A DNA stretch of 24,530 nt. Source: CAZKUN01 sp964555935. Lineage in GTDB: Bacteria; Armatimonadota; Zipacnadia; Zipacnadales; VGFC01. Every line of letters begins with the position of its first letter. The stretch's first letter is position 1. The notes under the pieces were generated by a model. That model saw only the letters and a program-made list of their open reading frames with translations, did no database searches and was not told where the DNA came from. A program made the position numbers and the translations under genes. Of the stretch, positions 1 through 7,737 are shown one piece after another. Location: contig CAZKUN010000135.1 of NCBI GenBank assembly GCA_964555935.1, forward strand, positions 1 through 24,530, given 5' to 3'.

Positions 1-2
1 CG

Positions 3-380
3 CCGGAGTATTCGGAACCGGCGCCGGCGGCGCAGCCAGTCGGCCAGACGGGGGGGGCCATGGCCGATCCGCAGCGCTGGGTGGCCACATGGGGCATGCT
101 TATCGGTACGATCACGTTGCGGCCGGATGGCACGGGACGGGTGTTTAATGTGCCGTCGGACGGCTCCGAATACACTGCCGTTACCTGGCGCCCCGAGGGC
201 GACGAAGTTGCCATAAGATTCGAGGTAGGCGGCCACGAGACAACGGGCAAGCGGTCCGCTGACGGAGGCCACATACTGTGGGTGACGTACGACCCCCCAG
301 TTACCTTACATGCTGGTCCGGCTGAACCCGACGGCAATGGAGCACGCGATGGAGGGCTACCGGTCATCGACCGAGGGTGA
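3..380 (+). CDS. Partial repeat-domain protein, C-terminal part (frameshifted)
   Basis: The reading frame is open from the left edge, so this is probably the tail of a larger gene. An internal ATG at 60 follows a Pro/Ala/Gln-rich stretch that looks like an interdomain linker rather than a 5' leader. From about position 84 it encodes a roughly 80-residue beta-rich unit beginning VATWGMLIGTITLRPDGTG, with a later VTWRPEGDEV segment and a SADGGHILW strand. The same pattern recurs in the next ORF (GGTWGMVLGTMTLRAD, ITWREERDHI, MTADGTCLIE), so the two are copies of one domain. The frame is good until about residue WVTYDP, then meets the C6 run at 293-298. Removing one C joins it to the next ORF and restores the expected last strand (PYMLVRLNP, compare LVSVRLEGD). 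I do not recognise the family; the alternating-strand pattern resembles small beta-barrels, but no function is assigned. The 380 stop is probably an artefact of the shift. Confidence 0.55.
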   Translation, partial: PEYSEPAPAAQPVGQTGGAMADPQRWVATWGMLIGTITLRPDGTGRVFNVPSDGSEYTAVTWRPEGDEVAIRFEVGGHETTGKRSADGGHILWVTYDPPVTLHAGPAEPDGNGARDGGLPVIDRG

Positions 381-690
381 GCCCCAAGGGTATGGGGGCA
401 CGTGGGGCATGGTCCTCGGTACGATGACGCTGCGTGCCGACCACATGGGCCACCTGGGCTCCCCAGACGGGGAGTATGCCTCGCCGAACATCACCTGGCG
501 AGAAGAGCGTGACCACATCATCGTTGAGCTTATCGAAGGCGGTAACGCCATGCCGGCCAGAATGACGGCTGACGGTACCTGCCTCATCGAGACGATCGAG
601 GAGGATGGCGAATCGCTCAAACTCGTGTCGGTGCGGCTGGAAGGTGATGCGCGGGCGCGGGCGTTAGGGATGGATGACGCGACTGACTGA
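310..690 (+). CDS. Repeat-domain protein, second copy of the beta-rich unit
   Basis: This 126-residue ORF overlaps the previous one by 71 bases in another frame. Its first 30 residues read as the end of the upstream repeat unit plus a polar linker. The unit proper starts at GGTWGMVLGTMTLRAD and ends at LVSVRLEGDAR, matching the upstream copy strand for strand. The ATG at 310 has no convincing ribosome site and lies inside what should be a beta strand, so it is probably not a real start. The simplest reading is one gene, entering from the left and ending at 690, with at least two tandem copies of an unrecognised domain and a single extra C at 293-298. Alternatives are true pseudogenisation or a slippery-run frameshift. 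No signal peptide or membrane segment is visible in this part. Confidence 0.55.
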   Translation: MLVRLNPTAMEHAMEGYRSSTEGEPQGYGGTWGMVLGTMTLRADHMGHLGSPDGEYASPNITWREERDHIIVELIEGGNAMPARMTADGTCLIETIEEDGESLKLVSVRLEGDARARALGMDDATD

Positions 691-773
691 GCGCCGGATC
701 GGTCGCGAGTGAAAGCCGAGCAGACAGGGCGTCTGGAGAACTTGAATTAGCTCGCGCCCTGGCCATGTCGCTC

Positions 774-802
774 TTGCATTGCTCTAGCGGAATGAGTATT
801 CT
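774..802 (+). promoter_or_regulatory. Possible weak sigma-70 promoter for the 855-6263 operon
   Basis: TTGCAT at 774-779 and TATTCT at 797-802 are separated by exactly 17 bases. The -10 box matches the consensus at four of six positions and the -35 box at three. It is the best candidate in the 164-base gap before the MFS gene. The gap also holds a 7-bp inverted repeat (725-731 with 755-761) around a long loop, too weak to call a terminator. Confidence 0.25.
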
Positions 803-854
803 GCTCGTGCTCTCGCGCCATCACGCGCCACATTGTTAGGGTCGGACACCTCCA

Positions 855-2132
855 TTGCACGGCGACGAACTGCACGAAGAAGAGATTGAGAAAGCAAACC
901 ACTTCACCTGGAATCTGCGGGTGAACGTTTGCGTGGAGTCCTTCTGGGGTTTCGCGATGGCGCTCATCTCCACGGCGACGATCATCCCCGTCTTCCTGTC
1001 GAAACTGGGCGCATCCGAGCGCATGATCGCGCTTGTTCCGGGCATTACCCTCGTTGGCTGGGCGTCGCTGCAGCTTCCTTCCGCGTATTACACGACCCGG
1101 TTGCGGCGCAAGATGGGACCGGTTGTCTGGCTGCACGTGCCGATCGTCCTGCTGTGGATGGGCGCCGCCCTTGTGGCGCGCGACCTCGCGGCCACGCGGC
1201 CCGATGTCGCCCGTTGGCTGTTCCTGGTGCTGATGGGAGCCGCCTACGTGGTGGGGAGCATCGCGATCCCGATGTGGGCGGACTTCCTCAATCGCCAGAC
1301 CCCCGCGAGCAAGCGGGGGCGGTTCCTCGCGTGGATGTTCGCGGCGGCGAGTTGCTTCGCGCTGCTAGGGGGGATCGTGGCCCAGCGCATCTTGGATCAC
1401 TTCGAGTTCCCGCTGGGCTTCGCGATCTGTTTCTTCGTGGCCGCTTGCTGCATGATGGTGGGACTGCTGCCGTACATGCTCGTGCGCGAGGTGGCGATGG
1501 AGCCGACGCGCTTTGAGTCGGCCCGCGTGTTCGCGCGCCACATCTGGTCAATCGTGCGCTCGCGGGGCGGGCTCAAGCGACTCGTCGTGACGCGGTGCCT
1601 GATGGAATCTGGGATCATGGCGGGAGCCTTCTACGCGGTCAACGCGATGGACGTGGCGCACTTGCCTCTCCGCACTGCCGCGACGTTCACGATCATCACC
1701 ACGGCCGCCACGGCGCCGATGACACTACTGGCGGGGTATGTGGGCGAGCGGTGGGGCTTCCGAATCGTGCTGGTGTTCGCGGGACTGTTTGGCGCGGCGG
1801 CGACGGCGCTGGCGTTGCTGGGCGGCGGGACGATCTGGTTCTACGTCATGTTCGCCATGGTCGGGTTGGCCGTGGCGTGCGATCTCTCAGCGACGATGAA
1901 CATGGTCATTGAGATGTCGCCCGACCGCGATAAGACCGTCTACCAGGCCATCTACAACACGATGCTCATGCCGATGCGGATTGCGTACCCTCTTCTGGCG
2001 GGCTGGCTTGCCGCTGAGCGCGGCATGGCGACGTTGTTTGCCGTCGCGCTCGCGCTGCAGCTCTGTGGGGCGGTCGCCGCGGCGGTTGTCGTGAGGGAAC
2101 CGAGGAAGAACGCGGGGGTTGGTGAACAGTAG
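855..2132 (+). CDS. MFS family permease
   Basis: The 425-residue protein is an integral membrane transporter of the major facilitator superfamily, with about 12 hydrophobic segments. After a short charged N-terminus, the first helix runs from about residue 28 (VCVESFWGFAMALIST). A basic loop RLRRKMG follows helix 2, where the family's motif A lies, and a further loop carries PASKRGRF. A second half-repeat shows GERWGFRIV at the equivalent loop. Length is typical. The start is taken as TTG at 855, because an in-frame TAG lies at 837-839 and later starts would remove part of helix 1; no good ribosome site is seen, so the start is uncertain. The substrate cannot be read from sequence. Seventeen bases separate it from the next gene, and the run continues with secreted, surface-type proteins, which suggests uptake or export of something those proteins handle. 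Confidence 0.8.
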   Translation: MHGDELHEEEIEKANHFTWNLRVNVCVESFWGFAMALISTATIIPVFLSKLGASERMIALVPGITLVGWASLQLPSAYYTTRLRRKMGPVVWLHVPIVLLWMGAALVARDLAATRPDVARWLFLVLMGAAYVVGSIAIPMWADFLNRQTPASKRGRFLAWMFAAASCFALLGGIVAQRILDHFEFPLGFAICFFVAACCMMVGLLPYMLVREVAMEPTRFESARVFARHIWSIVRSRGGLKRLVVTRCLMESGIMAGAFYAVNAMDVAHLPLRTAATFTIITTAATAPMTLLAGYVGERWGFRIVLVFAGLFGAAATALALLGGGTIWFYVMFAMVGLAVACDLSATMNMVIEMSPDRDKTVYQAIYNTMLMPMRIAYPLLAGWLAAERGMATLFAVALALQLCGAVAAAVVVREPRKNAGVGEQ

Positions 2133-2149
2133 ACAGAGAAGGGGACGGC

Positions 2150-3559
2150 ATGGAGCGCACCAGGATCTGGGTTCACCTCGCTTTGAGCATCGTGGTCGCC
2201 TCTGGCGGCCTGTCGCAGGACGCGTTCGTCTCGCTTGACGAGATGGAAGACGACGTGGCGGCGAGATGGAGGGATGTCACGGGCGCCGGCGCCGCAGCGC
2301 TGACGCCGGACGAGGAGATCGTTAAGGAGGGGGCGCAGTCGGGGCTTTGGAACCCCTCAGCCGCCGCGCAGCAGATCTATCTCGACCCCGAGGGGATGCC
2401 GACGGACTGGGCCGTATATGGCGCGCTGGAGATGTGGGTCCATTCCGCGGAGGCGACGGGAGCGGTCTTCGCGGTCTCTATCCACTCCGAGAACGAGCAG
2501 ACGCCGGGCGAGGACTATTACCGCTGCCTGATCCCCGTGGATTGGCAGGGCTGGCGCTTCCTGCACCTTGAACCCCGCAGCTTTTCCCTTGGCCGAGAAC
2601 CCGTTGGATGGCGGCAGGCCGACTCGCTTCGACTCAGCATCGCCGGCTGGAGCGACCTCAGGCACGTCCCCGGAACCGTATTGCGCTTCGATGCCCTGCG
2701 TTTGGTCACCGCGACCCGCACTCCCGAGCGACGCGTGCTATTTGAGCCCGATACGGACTGGTGCGCCTGGTGGCCGCTGACGTACGCCACCGACCCGGTG
2801 CAGACGGGACGGTATGTGGCCGAGTGGTATGTGGCTGAGAGAACGGGCGGCGTGGTGAACCGATCGGTGCCGCGCAATTGGTCGGGCGGCGCCTACCTGA
2901 ACATGTGGCTCCACGCGACACACCTCGAGGGGACAGAGTTGGCGGTCAACGTGGCGTCTGACAGCCCCGACAGCGAAGCCACGGATCGGTACGATGCGAC
3001 TGTGGATGTCGACTGGTCCGGGTGGCAGCTCGTTTCGCTCCCATTGGCCAAGTTTCACCGTGGTGGCGAGCCGGAAGGCTGGCACGCGGTGGACGGCCTG
3101 AGCTTTGCGCTTGGCGGTGAGGATGAGTTCTCTGATGAGGCGCGCCTGTGCATTGACGATATCTGGCTGAGCGCGCTGGCAGGCGTTGTCGAGGCGGGGC
3201 CCGCGCTCCCCGGTGGGGACTTGGATGGCCCGCTGGTGGGGCCGATTGCGCCGACGCTGACGGCTCCCGGAGACAATGGCTCAACCACGCCAGCGGTCGA
3301 CGTGGACGCGCTGATTGCGGAAGCGCTGGCGGCGAAGAAAGAGGGCGACCTTGAGCTGGCTTTCACGAAGTACATCGGCGCGTTGTTGCGCGAGCCGGCG
3401 CATGTGGGGGCGCACTGGGGGCTTGCATGGATTCTGGCCCAGCGCGGCGAGAAGGAGGCGGCCATCGAGCACTTCGAGGCGGTGGTCGAGATGTCGAAGG
3501 ACGCGGAACAGGTCGCGGAAGCCAGGTCGGCGATGAAGCGACTGAGAGCGGGAGAGTGA
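2150..3559 (+). CDS. Secreted protein with two CBM/CIA30-like domains and C-terminal TPRs
   Basis: The 469-residue product starts at an ATG preceded by an AGAAGGGG ribosome site. Residues 1-22 look like a signal peptide. Two homologous beta-sandwich-like regions follow, at about 25-190 and 195-350. Both contain a WVHS/MWLHA strand, then a VDWQGW or VDWSGW motif and an EPVGW or EPEGW motif, ending in a hydrophobic strand before an acidic turn (RFDALRL, CIDDIWL). This pattern resembles the CIA30/CBM11-type galactose-binding fold, so carbohydrate binding is likely but unproven. A Pro/Gly/Thr linker at about 350-382 leads to two tetratricopeptide-like helix pairs (about 386-452, with ALLREPAHVGAHWGLAWIL and AIEHFEAVVEM). 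The two-base gap to the next gene implies co-translation with the FAD oxidoreductase. A role as an extracellular or periplasmic binding and assembly protein is inferred. Confidence 0.65.
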   Translation: MERTRIWVHLALSIVVASGGLSQDAFVSLDEMEDDVAARWRDVTGAGAAALTPDEEIVKEGAQSGLWNPSAAAQQIYLDPEGMPTDWAVYGALEMWVHSAEATGAVFAVSIHSENEQTPGEDYYRCLIPVDWQGWRFLHLEPRSFSLGREPVGWRQADSLRLSIAGWSDLRHVPGTVLRFDALRLVTATRTPERRVLFEPDTDWCAWWPLTYATDPVQTGRYVAEWYVAERTGGVVNRSVPRNWSGGAYLNMWLHATHLEGTELAVNVASDSPDSEATDRYDATVDVDWSGWQLVSLPLAKFHRGGEPEGWHAVDGLSFALGGEDEFSDEARLCIDDIWLSALAGVVEAGPALPGGDLDGPLVGPIAPTLTAPGDNGSTTPAVDVDALIAEALAAKKEGDLELAFTKYIGALLREPAHVGAHWGLAWILAQRGEKEAAIEHFEAVVEMSKDAEQVAEARSAMKRLRAGE

Positions 3560-3561
3560 GC

Positions 3562-5511
3562 ATGAGACTCGCGTTGATCCTGTGCGTGCTCGCCGGTCTG
3601 GTAGCGCCCGCCGGCGCCGATGACGTGCCCATTGCCTACGTGACCGACGTGCTGGTGCTCGGCGGAGGGCCATCGGGATGCGCGGCGGCGGTCTCGGCGG
3701 CTCGGAATAGCGCGGGCGTGCTGCTCGTGGAGCAGCATGGCCACCTGGGCGGAATGGGCACGGCGGGCGGCGTGAATGTCTTCATGTCGTACACGCACAT
3801 CGGCGGCGTGTTTCGCGAGGTGTTGGCGCGGCTGAGCGAGATCGGTGGCCGGCGAGGCGCGCAGTTTGAGCCGGAGGCGCTGAAGATCGTGCTCGATGAG
3901 ATGGTCCTCGAATCGGGCGTGAAGCTGCTTCTGCATACGAAGGGCATTGGAGTTGAGACGACGGACGCGCCCGCCCCGGCGGGGTCCGTGCAGCGGACCG
4001 GCTGGGAGCGGATTACCGGGGTGGTCATCAACAACAAGTCGGGCACGCAGCTCGTGAAGGCGAAGCTGTACATCGACGCCACGGGCGACGGCGACCTGGC
4101 CTACTACGCGGGCGCGGAGTATAAGATCGGCCGCGAGGAGGATGGGCAGACGCAGCCGATGACGATGATGTTTCGGCTGGGTGGGTGTGAGTGGACCGGC
4201 ATCAACCCGATGTCGATCGATGCGATGAAAGACATCCACATGACCGTCTACGACCTCCCGAACGAGGGGGAAGTGCTGGTCAACATGACGCGCCTGACGG
4301 GGCTGAGCGGAGTCTCTGGCGAGGACATGACGCAGGCGGAGCTCCGGGGTCGACAGGAAGTGCGTGAGGCGGTTGAGATTCTACGCAACAATATGCCGGG
4401 GATGTCGGAGGCGTTTCTGATTTCGACGCCGGCGCAGATCGGAGTTCGGGAGACGCGACGGATCATTGGGGCGACGGTGGTCAGTGAGGAGGATTTGGTC
4501 ACCGCCCGCCACTTCCCGGATGTGATGGCGCGGAGCACGTATGGCATCGATATCCACAACCCGACCGGCACGGGCGCGCGGATGGTGAAGATGAAGGCGC
4601 CTTACGAGGTGCCATACCGGTCGATGATCCCGAAGGGGCTCACGAATCTGATCGTGACGGGTCGGTGCATCTCAACCACGCACGAGGCGCTGTCGGCGAT
4701 CCGCGTGCAGCCAACGATGTACGGCGTGGGGGAGGGGTCCGGCACCGCTGCGGCGGTTTGCATCGCGCATGGCGTCGGCCCGTGGGACATGGGCCCATAC
4801 GTCAAGGAGCTTCAGACGAGGCTCATCAAGCAGGGAGCAGACCTGGGCGAGAAAGGCGCGGGCCGCGTCAATCTGGTTGGGCTATGGCGCAGAAACGTGA
4901 GCCAATACGGGCAGGAAGACCGGTACCAGCCCCGGCCTTTCGTGGATGTCCCGCTCGACAGCCCGATCTACGAGGCGGTTGAGGCCGTGCGCAAAGCGGG
5001 CGTTACGAGCGGCGTGGGAGACGGCAAGTTTGGTCCGGAGGTCGTGCTTACACGGATGCAGGCGATTGCGTTCATCGGTCGCGGGTTCGATGTCATTCTT
5101 GGCCCTCTGCCGAGCGACCGGTTGCCTGAATTGCCCAAGAGCCTGGCGGGCCAGTGGTGGTCGGGGGAGCTGCAGACGCTGGTCGGTCGCGGCGCGGTCG
5201 AGCCGGGCGAGCTGACGGATTTGCGTCTTGATGAGCCGTGCTCGCAGCGGCAGTTGTGGAAGTGGTGGGGTCAACCGCTCGTCGACGAAGGGATACTTGT
5301 CCTGAACGAGCCGTCGCCTGAAAACATCAGAGCGCTCGTCCAGGTGGGCATGGCGGTGGAGTCTGGCGAATACGTCTGGGATCTGGATTTGCCGGCGAAG
5401 CGGGCGCACGCGGCGTTGTTGGCGGGGGCTCTCTTGGCTTGGCCCGGGATCACGGGGCATCCGCCAGGCGCAACGGGTCCGAGAGGGCCGGCGGGACCGG
5501 CCGGCCAATGA
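3562..5511 (+). CDS. Secreted FAD-dependent oxidoreductase with SLH-like repeats
   Basis: The start is ATG 3562, two bases after the previous stop, with GGGAG in the end of that gene as ribosome site. The 649-residue protein opens with a signal peptide (1-19). An FAD-binding Rossmann motif follows at 30-39 (VLVLGGGPSG) with its acidic ribose-binding end at E57, and then HLGGMGTAGG, as in the FAD_oxidored family (PF12831). TGDGDLAYYAGAE and a late VTGRCISTTHEA segment fit the same fold. From about 466 the sequence changes: GVTSGVGDGKFGPE with LTRMQAIAFIGR is a good S-layer-homology repeat, followed by two degenerate ones (about 520-575 and 580-632). The last 15 residues form a short collagen-like Gly-X-Y tail (GATGPRGPAGPAG). 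Predicted location is the cell surface, held to wall polymers by SLH. The substrate is unknown. The 3' end overlaps the next gene by four bases (ATGA). Confidence 0.8.
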   Translation: MRLALILCVLAGLVAPAGADDVPIAYVTDVLVLGGGPSGCAAAVSAARNSAGVLLVEQHGHLGGMGTAGGVNVFMSYTHIGGVFREVLARLSEIGGRRGAQFEPEALKIVLDEMVLESGVKLLLHTKGIGVETTDAPAPAGSVQRTGWERITGVVINNKSGTQLVKAKLYIDATGDGDLAYYAGAEYKIGREEDGQTQPMTMMFRLGGCEWTGINPMSIDAMKDIHMTVYDLPNEGEVLVNMTRLTGLSGVSGEDMTQAELRGRQEVREAVEILRNNMPGMSEAFLISTPAQIGVRETRRIIGATVVSEEDLVTARHFPDVMARSTYGIDIHNPTGTGARMVKMKAPYEVPYRSMIPKGLTNLIVTGRCISTTHEALSAIRVQPTMYGVGEGSGTAAAVCIAHGVGPWDMGPYVKELQTRLIKQGADLGEKGAGRVNLVGLWRRNVSQYGQEDRYQPRPFVDVPLDSPIYEAVEAVRKAGVTSGVGDGKFGPEVVLTRMQAIAFIGRGFDVILGPLPSDRLPELPKSLAGQWWSGELQTLVGRGAVEPGELTDLRLDEPCSQRQLWKWWGQPLVDEGILVLNEPSPENIRALVQVGMAVESGEYVWDLDLPAKRAHAALLAGALLAWPGITGHPPGATGPRGPAGPAGQ

Positions 5512-6263
5512 TCGCTCACTCATTCATTCATCTCCCTCGGATCGGGTATAGCACGGAGAAGAAGCTCTGGCGCCAGGGCGTCCGCACGTGGATGGACTTC
5601 ATGGCGGAGGAGGCGCCCGTCAAGGGCGTGGGGGCGGATCGGTGGAGCGAGTATCGGTACACGGTCGAGAACTCGATGCGCGCGCTGGCGCAGAAAGACC
5701 ACCAGTTCTTCAGCGAGTGCCTCGCGCCGCGTGATCACTGGCGGACGTTCGACCAGTTCCGAGGCAAGGTGGGTTACCTCGATATCGAGACGACCGGCCT
5801 GGGTGCGTGGGACGACGTGACGGTGGTGGGCGTGTATGACGGAGCGAACGTCCACACGTACATCCACGGCGATAACCTCGATGAGCTGGTCGATGACCTC
5901 GCGCAGTATTCGCTGCTGATCACCTACAACGGCGCCAGTTTCGACATCCCATTTCTGAAGCGACGGCTGCGCGGCGTGAACTGGGACCACCTGCACATCG
6001 ATCTGCGCTATCCACTGAAGCGGCTGGGGTTTGATGGTGGGCTGAAGGGCATCGAGACGCGGATGGGTCTCGAGCGCGCGCCCGACATCGCGCACCTCGA
6101 CGGATTCGACGCCGTGAGGCTTTGGAAGGAGTACCAGCGAGGTAGCGACGAGGCGCTGGAGTTGCTGGTGCGGTACAACACGGCGGACATCACGAACCTC
6201 GAGGTTCTGGCGGAGAGGGCGTACGAGCAGTTGAGCGAGCAGATGCTGGATGAGATGGGATAG
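5508..6263 (+). CDS. YprB-like RNase H-fold exonuclease
   Basis: The start is ATG 5508, overlapping the upstream stop as ATGA, which implies translational coupling. The 251-residue cytoplasmic protein has the three exonuclease signatures of the DEDD superfamily as seen in YprB-type proteins (PF13482): LDIETTGL with D92 and E94, YNGASFDIPF with D146, and RYNTADITNL with D227. The N-terminus (LPRIGYSTEKKLWRQG) resembles the helix-hairpin segment that often precedes this domain. All expected acidic residues are present, so activity on DNA or RNA is likely, though the substrate is not known. It is odd as the last gene of a run otherwise devoted to membrane and secreted proteins. Coupling may be only for expression, since nothing in its sequence suggests export. 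Confidence 0.8.
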   Translation: MIAHSFIHLPRIGYSTEKKLWRQGVRTWMDFMAEEAPVKGVGADRWSEYRYTVENSMRALAQKDHQFFSECLAPRDHWRTFDQFRGKVGYLDIETTGLGAWDDVTVVGVYDGANVHTYIHGDNLDELVDDLAQYSLLITYNGASFDIPFLKRRLRGVNWDHLHIDLRYPLKRLGFDGGLKGIETRMGLERAPDIAHLDGFDAVRLWKEYQRGSDEALELLVRYNTADITNLEVLAERAYEQLSEQMLDEMG

Positions 6264-6275
6264 GGGAGTTGTCGT

Positions 6276-6337
6276 GCACCGGCGAGGGCGCCGGTGCTAC
6301 GCGGCGCACGACGGGCTGGAAGCCCGTCGCTACGCGG
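6276..6337. repeat. Tandem palindromes with shared CTACGCGG tails
   Basis: Two perfect hairpins lie side by side in the 86-base convergent gap. The first is 6276-6297 (9-bp stem GCACCGGCG, loop AGGG). The second is 6310-6328 (8-bp stem GACGGGCT, loop GGA). Each is followed by CTACGCGG (6297-6304 and 6330-6337), so the unit is hairpin plus tail, repeated once. There is no T-tract, but the site between two stop codons suits RNA 3'-end protection or bidirectional termination. The layout also resembles a dispersed REP-type family, different in sequence from the palindromes near 19.5-20.3 kb. Confidence 0.7.
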
Positions 6338-6349
6338 ATACAAGCGGGT

Positions 6350-7735
6350 TCAGCGGACCTCCATATCCTCGATGACGGACGGGAACTCCACGCCCACGGC
6401 GTGATGCGTGAAGTAAGTCTTCGCGACGCGCTTGACGTCGGCGGCTGAGACGTGCGCCACGCGGTCGAAGAACTCGGGCGCCGTCGGAGCATCGATCCCC
6501 AGCGCCACGCCGCGAGCCACGATCAGCGTGCGCGTGGATGGGTCATCGAAGAGCCGCGAGTAGCTGTTGCGCACGTACTCTTTGGCGTCGTTGAGTTCCT
6601 GCGCGCCCGGCGGATGCTCGCCGATCCCCTCGAATTGAGCCACCAGACCCAGCCTCAACGCATCGACCTGGCGCGGCGCCACGTACGTGTGGATCGCCAG
6701 ATACCCAGGTGAGGCGAGCGGCGGGGCAAGCGATTCGATGAACTGACTCTCCTTGGCCTTCTCCAGCGGGAACGGTAGCCCGAGCATGCCCCACAGCGCC
6801 TCGTCCTCGTCGATACGCCCGATACGCTGTCCATTTCCGCCGAGGATCGCGTGGATGACGTACATGACCGGAAGATCGGGATCATCGTACGCAGGCGCGG
6901 GGACGCCGACGACCATGGAGGCGATCTCAAGCTGAGGCATGGTGCCGACCGCTAGAGCGTCATTGAGCGCGGCCTTCGAATCCGAGACGGCCAGGAGCTT
7001 GGGTCGCGGCGGGGTGTCAGTGTCGCCCTCGATGAGGTCGCCGAACCGCTCCGTTACGAGCTGAGTGATGGTCTCCGCGCGCATCGGCGCGAGGACGCAG
7101 ACGGTGGCCAGGTTCGGCAGATAGAAGCGTTTTTGGAAGGCGTTCAGATCCGCGAGGCTGATGTTCTCAAGAGTCTTCGGCGTGCCGAGGGCATAGGCCC
7201 GCGGGACGGACTTCTGCAGGGCCTCGCGGAACAGGGCGTAGGTCGATTCACCCGGGCTTGCCTGGGGCCCGCCGGCGGCCTGTTTCACGAGGTTAATCGT
7301 GCGATCGTAGGTCTCCTGGCTGATGTCTGGGCTGAAGACGCCGTTGGCCAAGAAGGCAAGCGCGTCGGGGATCGTCGCGGGGGTGCCCGAGTAGCCCACA
7401 GACACGTACTCCCAATCGGTGTCGATCGTCAGCCCGGCTCGCAGATCGGTCATGTCGAGCAGGAATCCGAGTTCGGCGTCCTCATCGGCCTGGGCATCCC
7501 ACGTGGCTTTGAGCGCGTGCTGAAGCACGGTGCGGATCCCGGCCTTGGAGGCGGGCTCGCAGTCAGCCGCGGCGCGGATGATGATCTGGACAACCGCGAC
7601 GTCGGACGAGTAGTCCTGGAGGGCGCAGACCTGCAGACCGTTCTCGAGCGTGGTGATAACGGGCTGGGCTGCGCTAGCGGTTGCGAGGCACAGGGCGGCG
7701 AGCAGCGTCAGCATCGTCTGGTTTCGTCGGTTCAT
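6350..7735 (-). CDS. M16-family peptidase-like protein, apparently inactive subunit
   Basis: The 461-residue protein has a signal peptide (about 1-23, ending ATASAAQ) and the overall layout of an M16B insulinase-type subunit: NGLQV near the N-terminus, a central LADLNAFQKRFYLPN segment, and a C-terminal half with VMYVIHAILGG. The zinc motif HXXEH expected near residues 70-80 is absent; the aligned stretch reads GIRTVLQHALKAT. It is therefore probably the non-catalytic partner of the active M16 protein encoded two bases upstream on the same strand. Heterodimers of an active and an inactive subunit are known for this family, for example mitochondrial processing peptidase and several bacterial pairs. 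It ends next to the tandem palindromes. Location is periplasmic or extracellular. A degenerate, independently acting protein is possible but less likely given the close pairing. Confidence 0.75.
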   Translation of the reverse strand: MNRRNQTMLTLLAALCLATASAAQPVITTLENGLQVCALQDYSSDVAVVQIIIRAAADCEPASKAGIRTVLQHALKATWDAQADEDAELGFLLDMTDLRAGLTIDTDWEYVSVGYSGTPATIPDALAFLANGVFSPDISQETYDRTINLVKQAAGGPQASPGESTYALFREALQKSVPRAYALGTPKTLENISLADLNAFQKRFYLPNLATVCVLAPMRAETITQLVTERFGDLIEGDTDTPPRPKLLAVSDSKAALNDALAVGTMPQLEIASMVVGVPAPAYDDPDLPVMYVIHAILGGNGQRIGRIDEDEALWGMLGLPFPLEKAKESQFIESLAPPLASPGYLAIHTYVAPRQVDALRLGLVAQFEGIGEHPPGAQELNDAKEYVRNSYSRLFDDPSTRTLIVARGVALGIDAPTAPEFFDRVAHVSAADVKRVAKTYFTHHAVGVEFPSVIEDMEVR

Positions 7736-7737
7736 TG

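Noticed and set aside
725..761. Terminator between the repeat-domain gene and the MFS gene
   Set aside because: The inverted repeat has only 7 bp with a 23-base loop and no T-run.
3055..4239. 394-residue minus-strand ORF, and similar long antisense ORFs (4882-5523, 8110-9153)
   Set aside because: They lie opposite well-supported genes, are rich in Arg/His/Pro, show no motifs, and arise from GC-rich codon bias.
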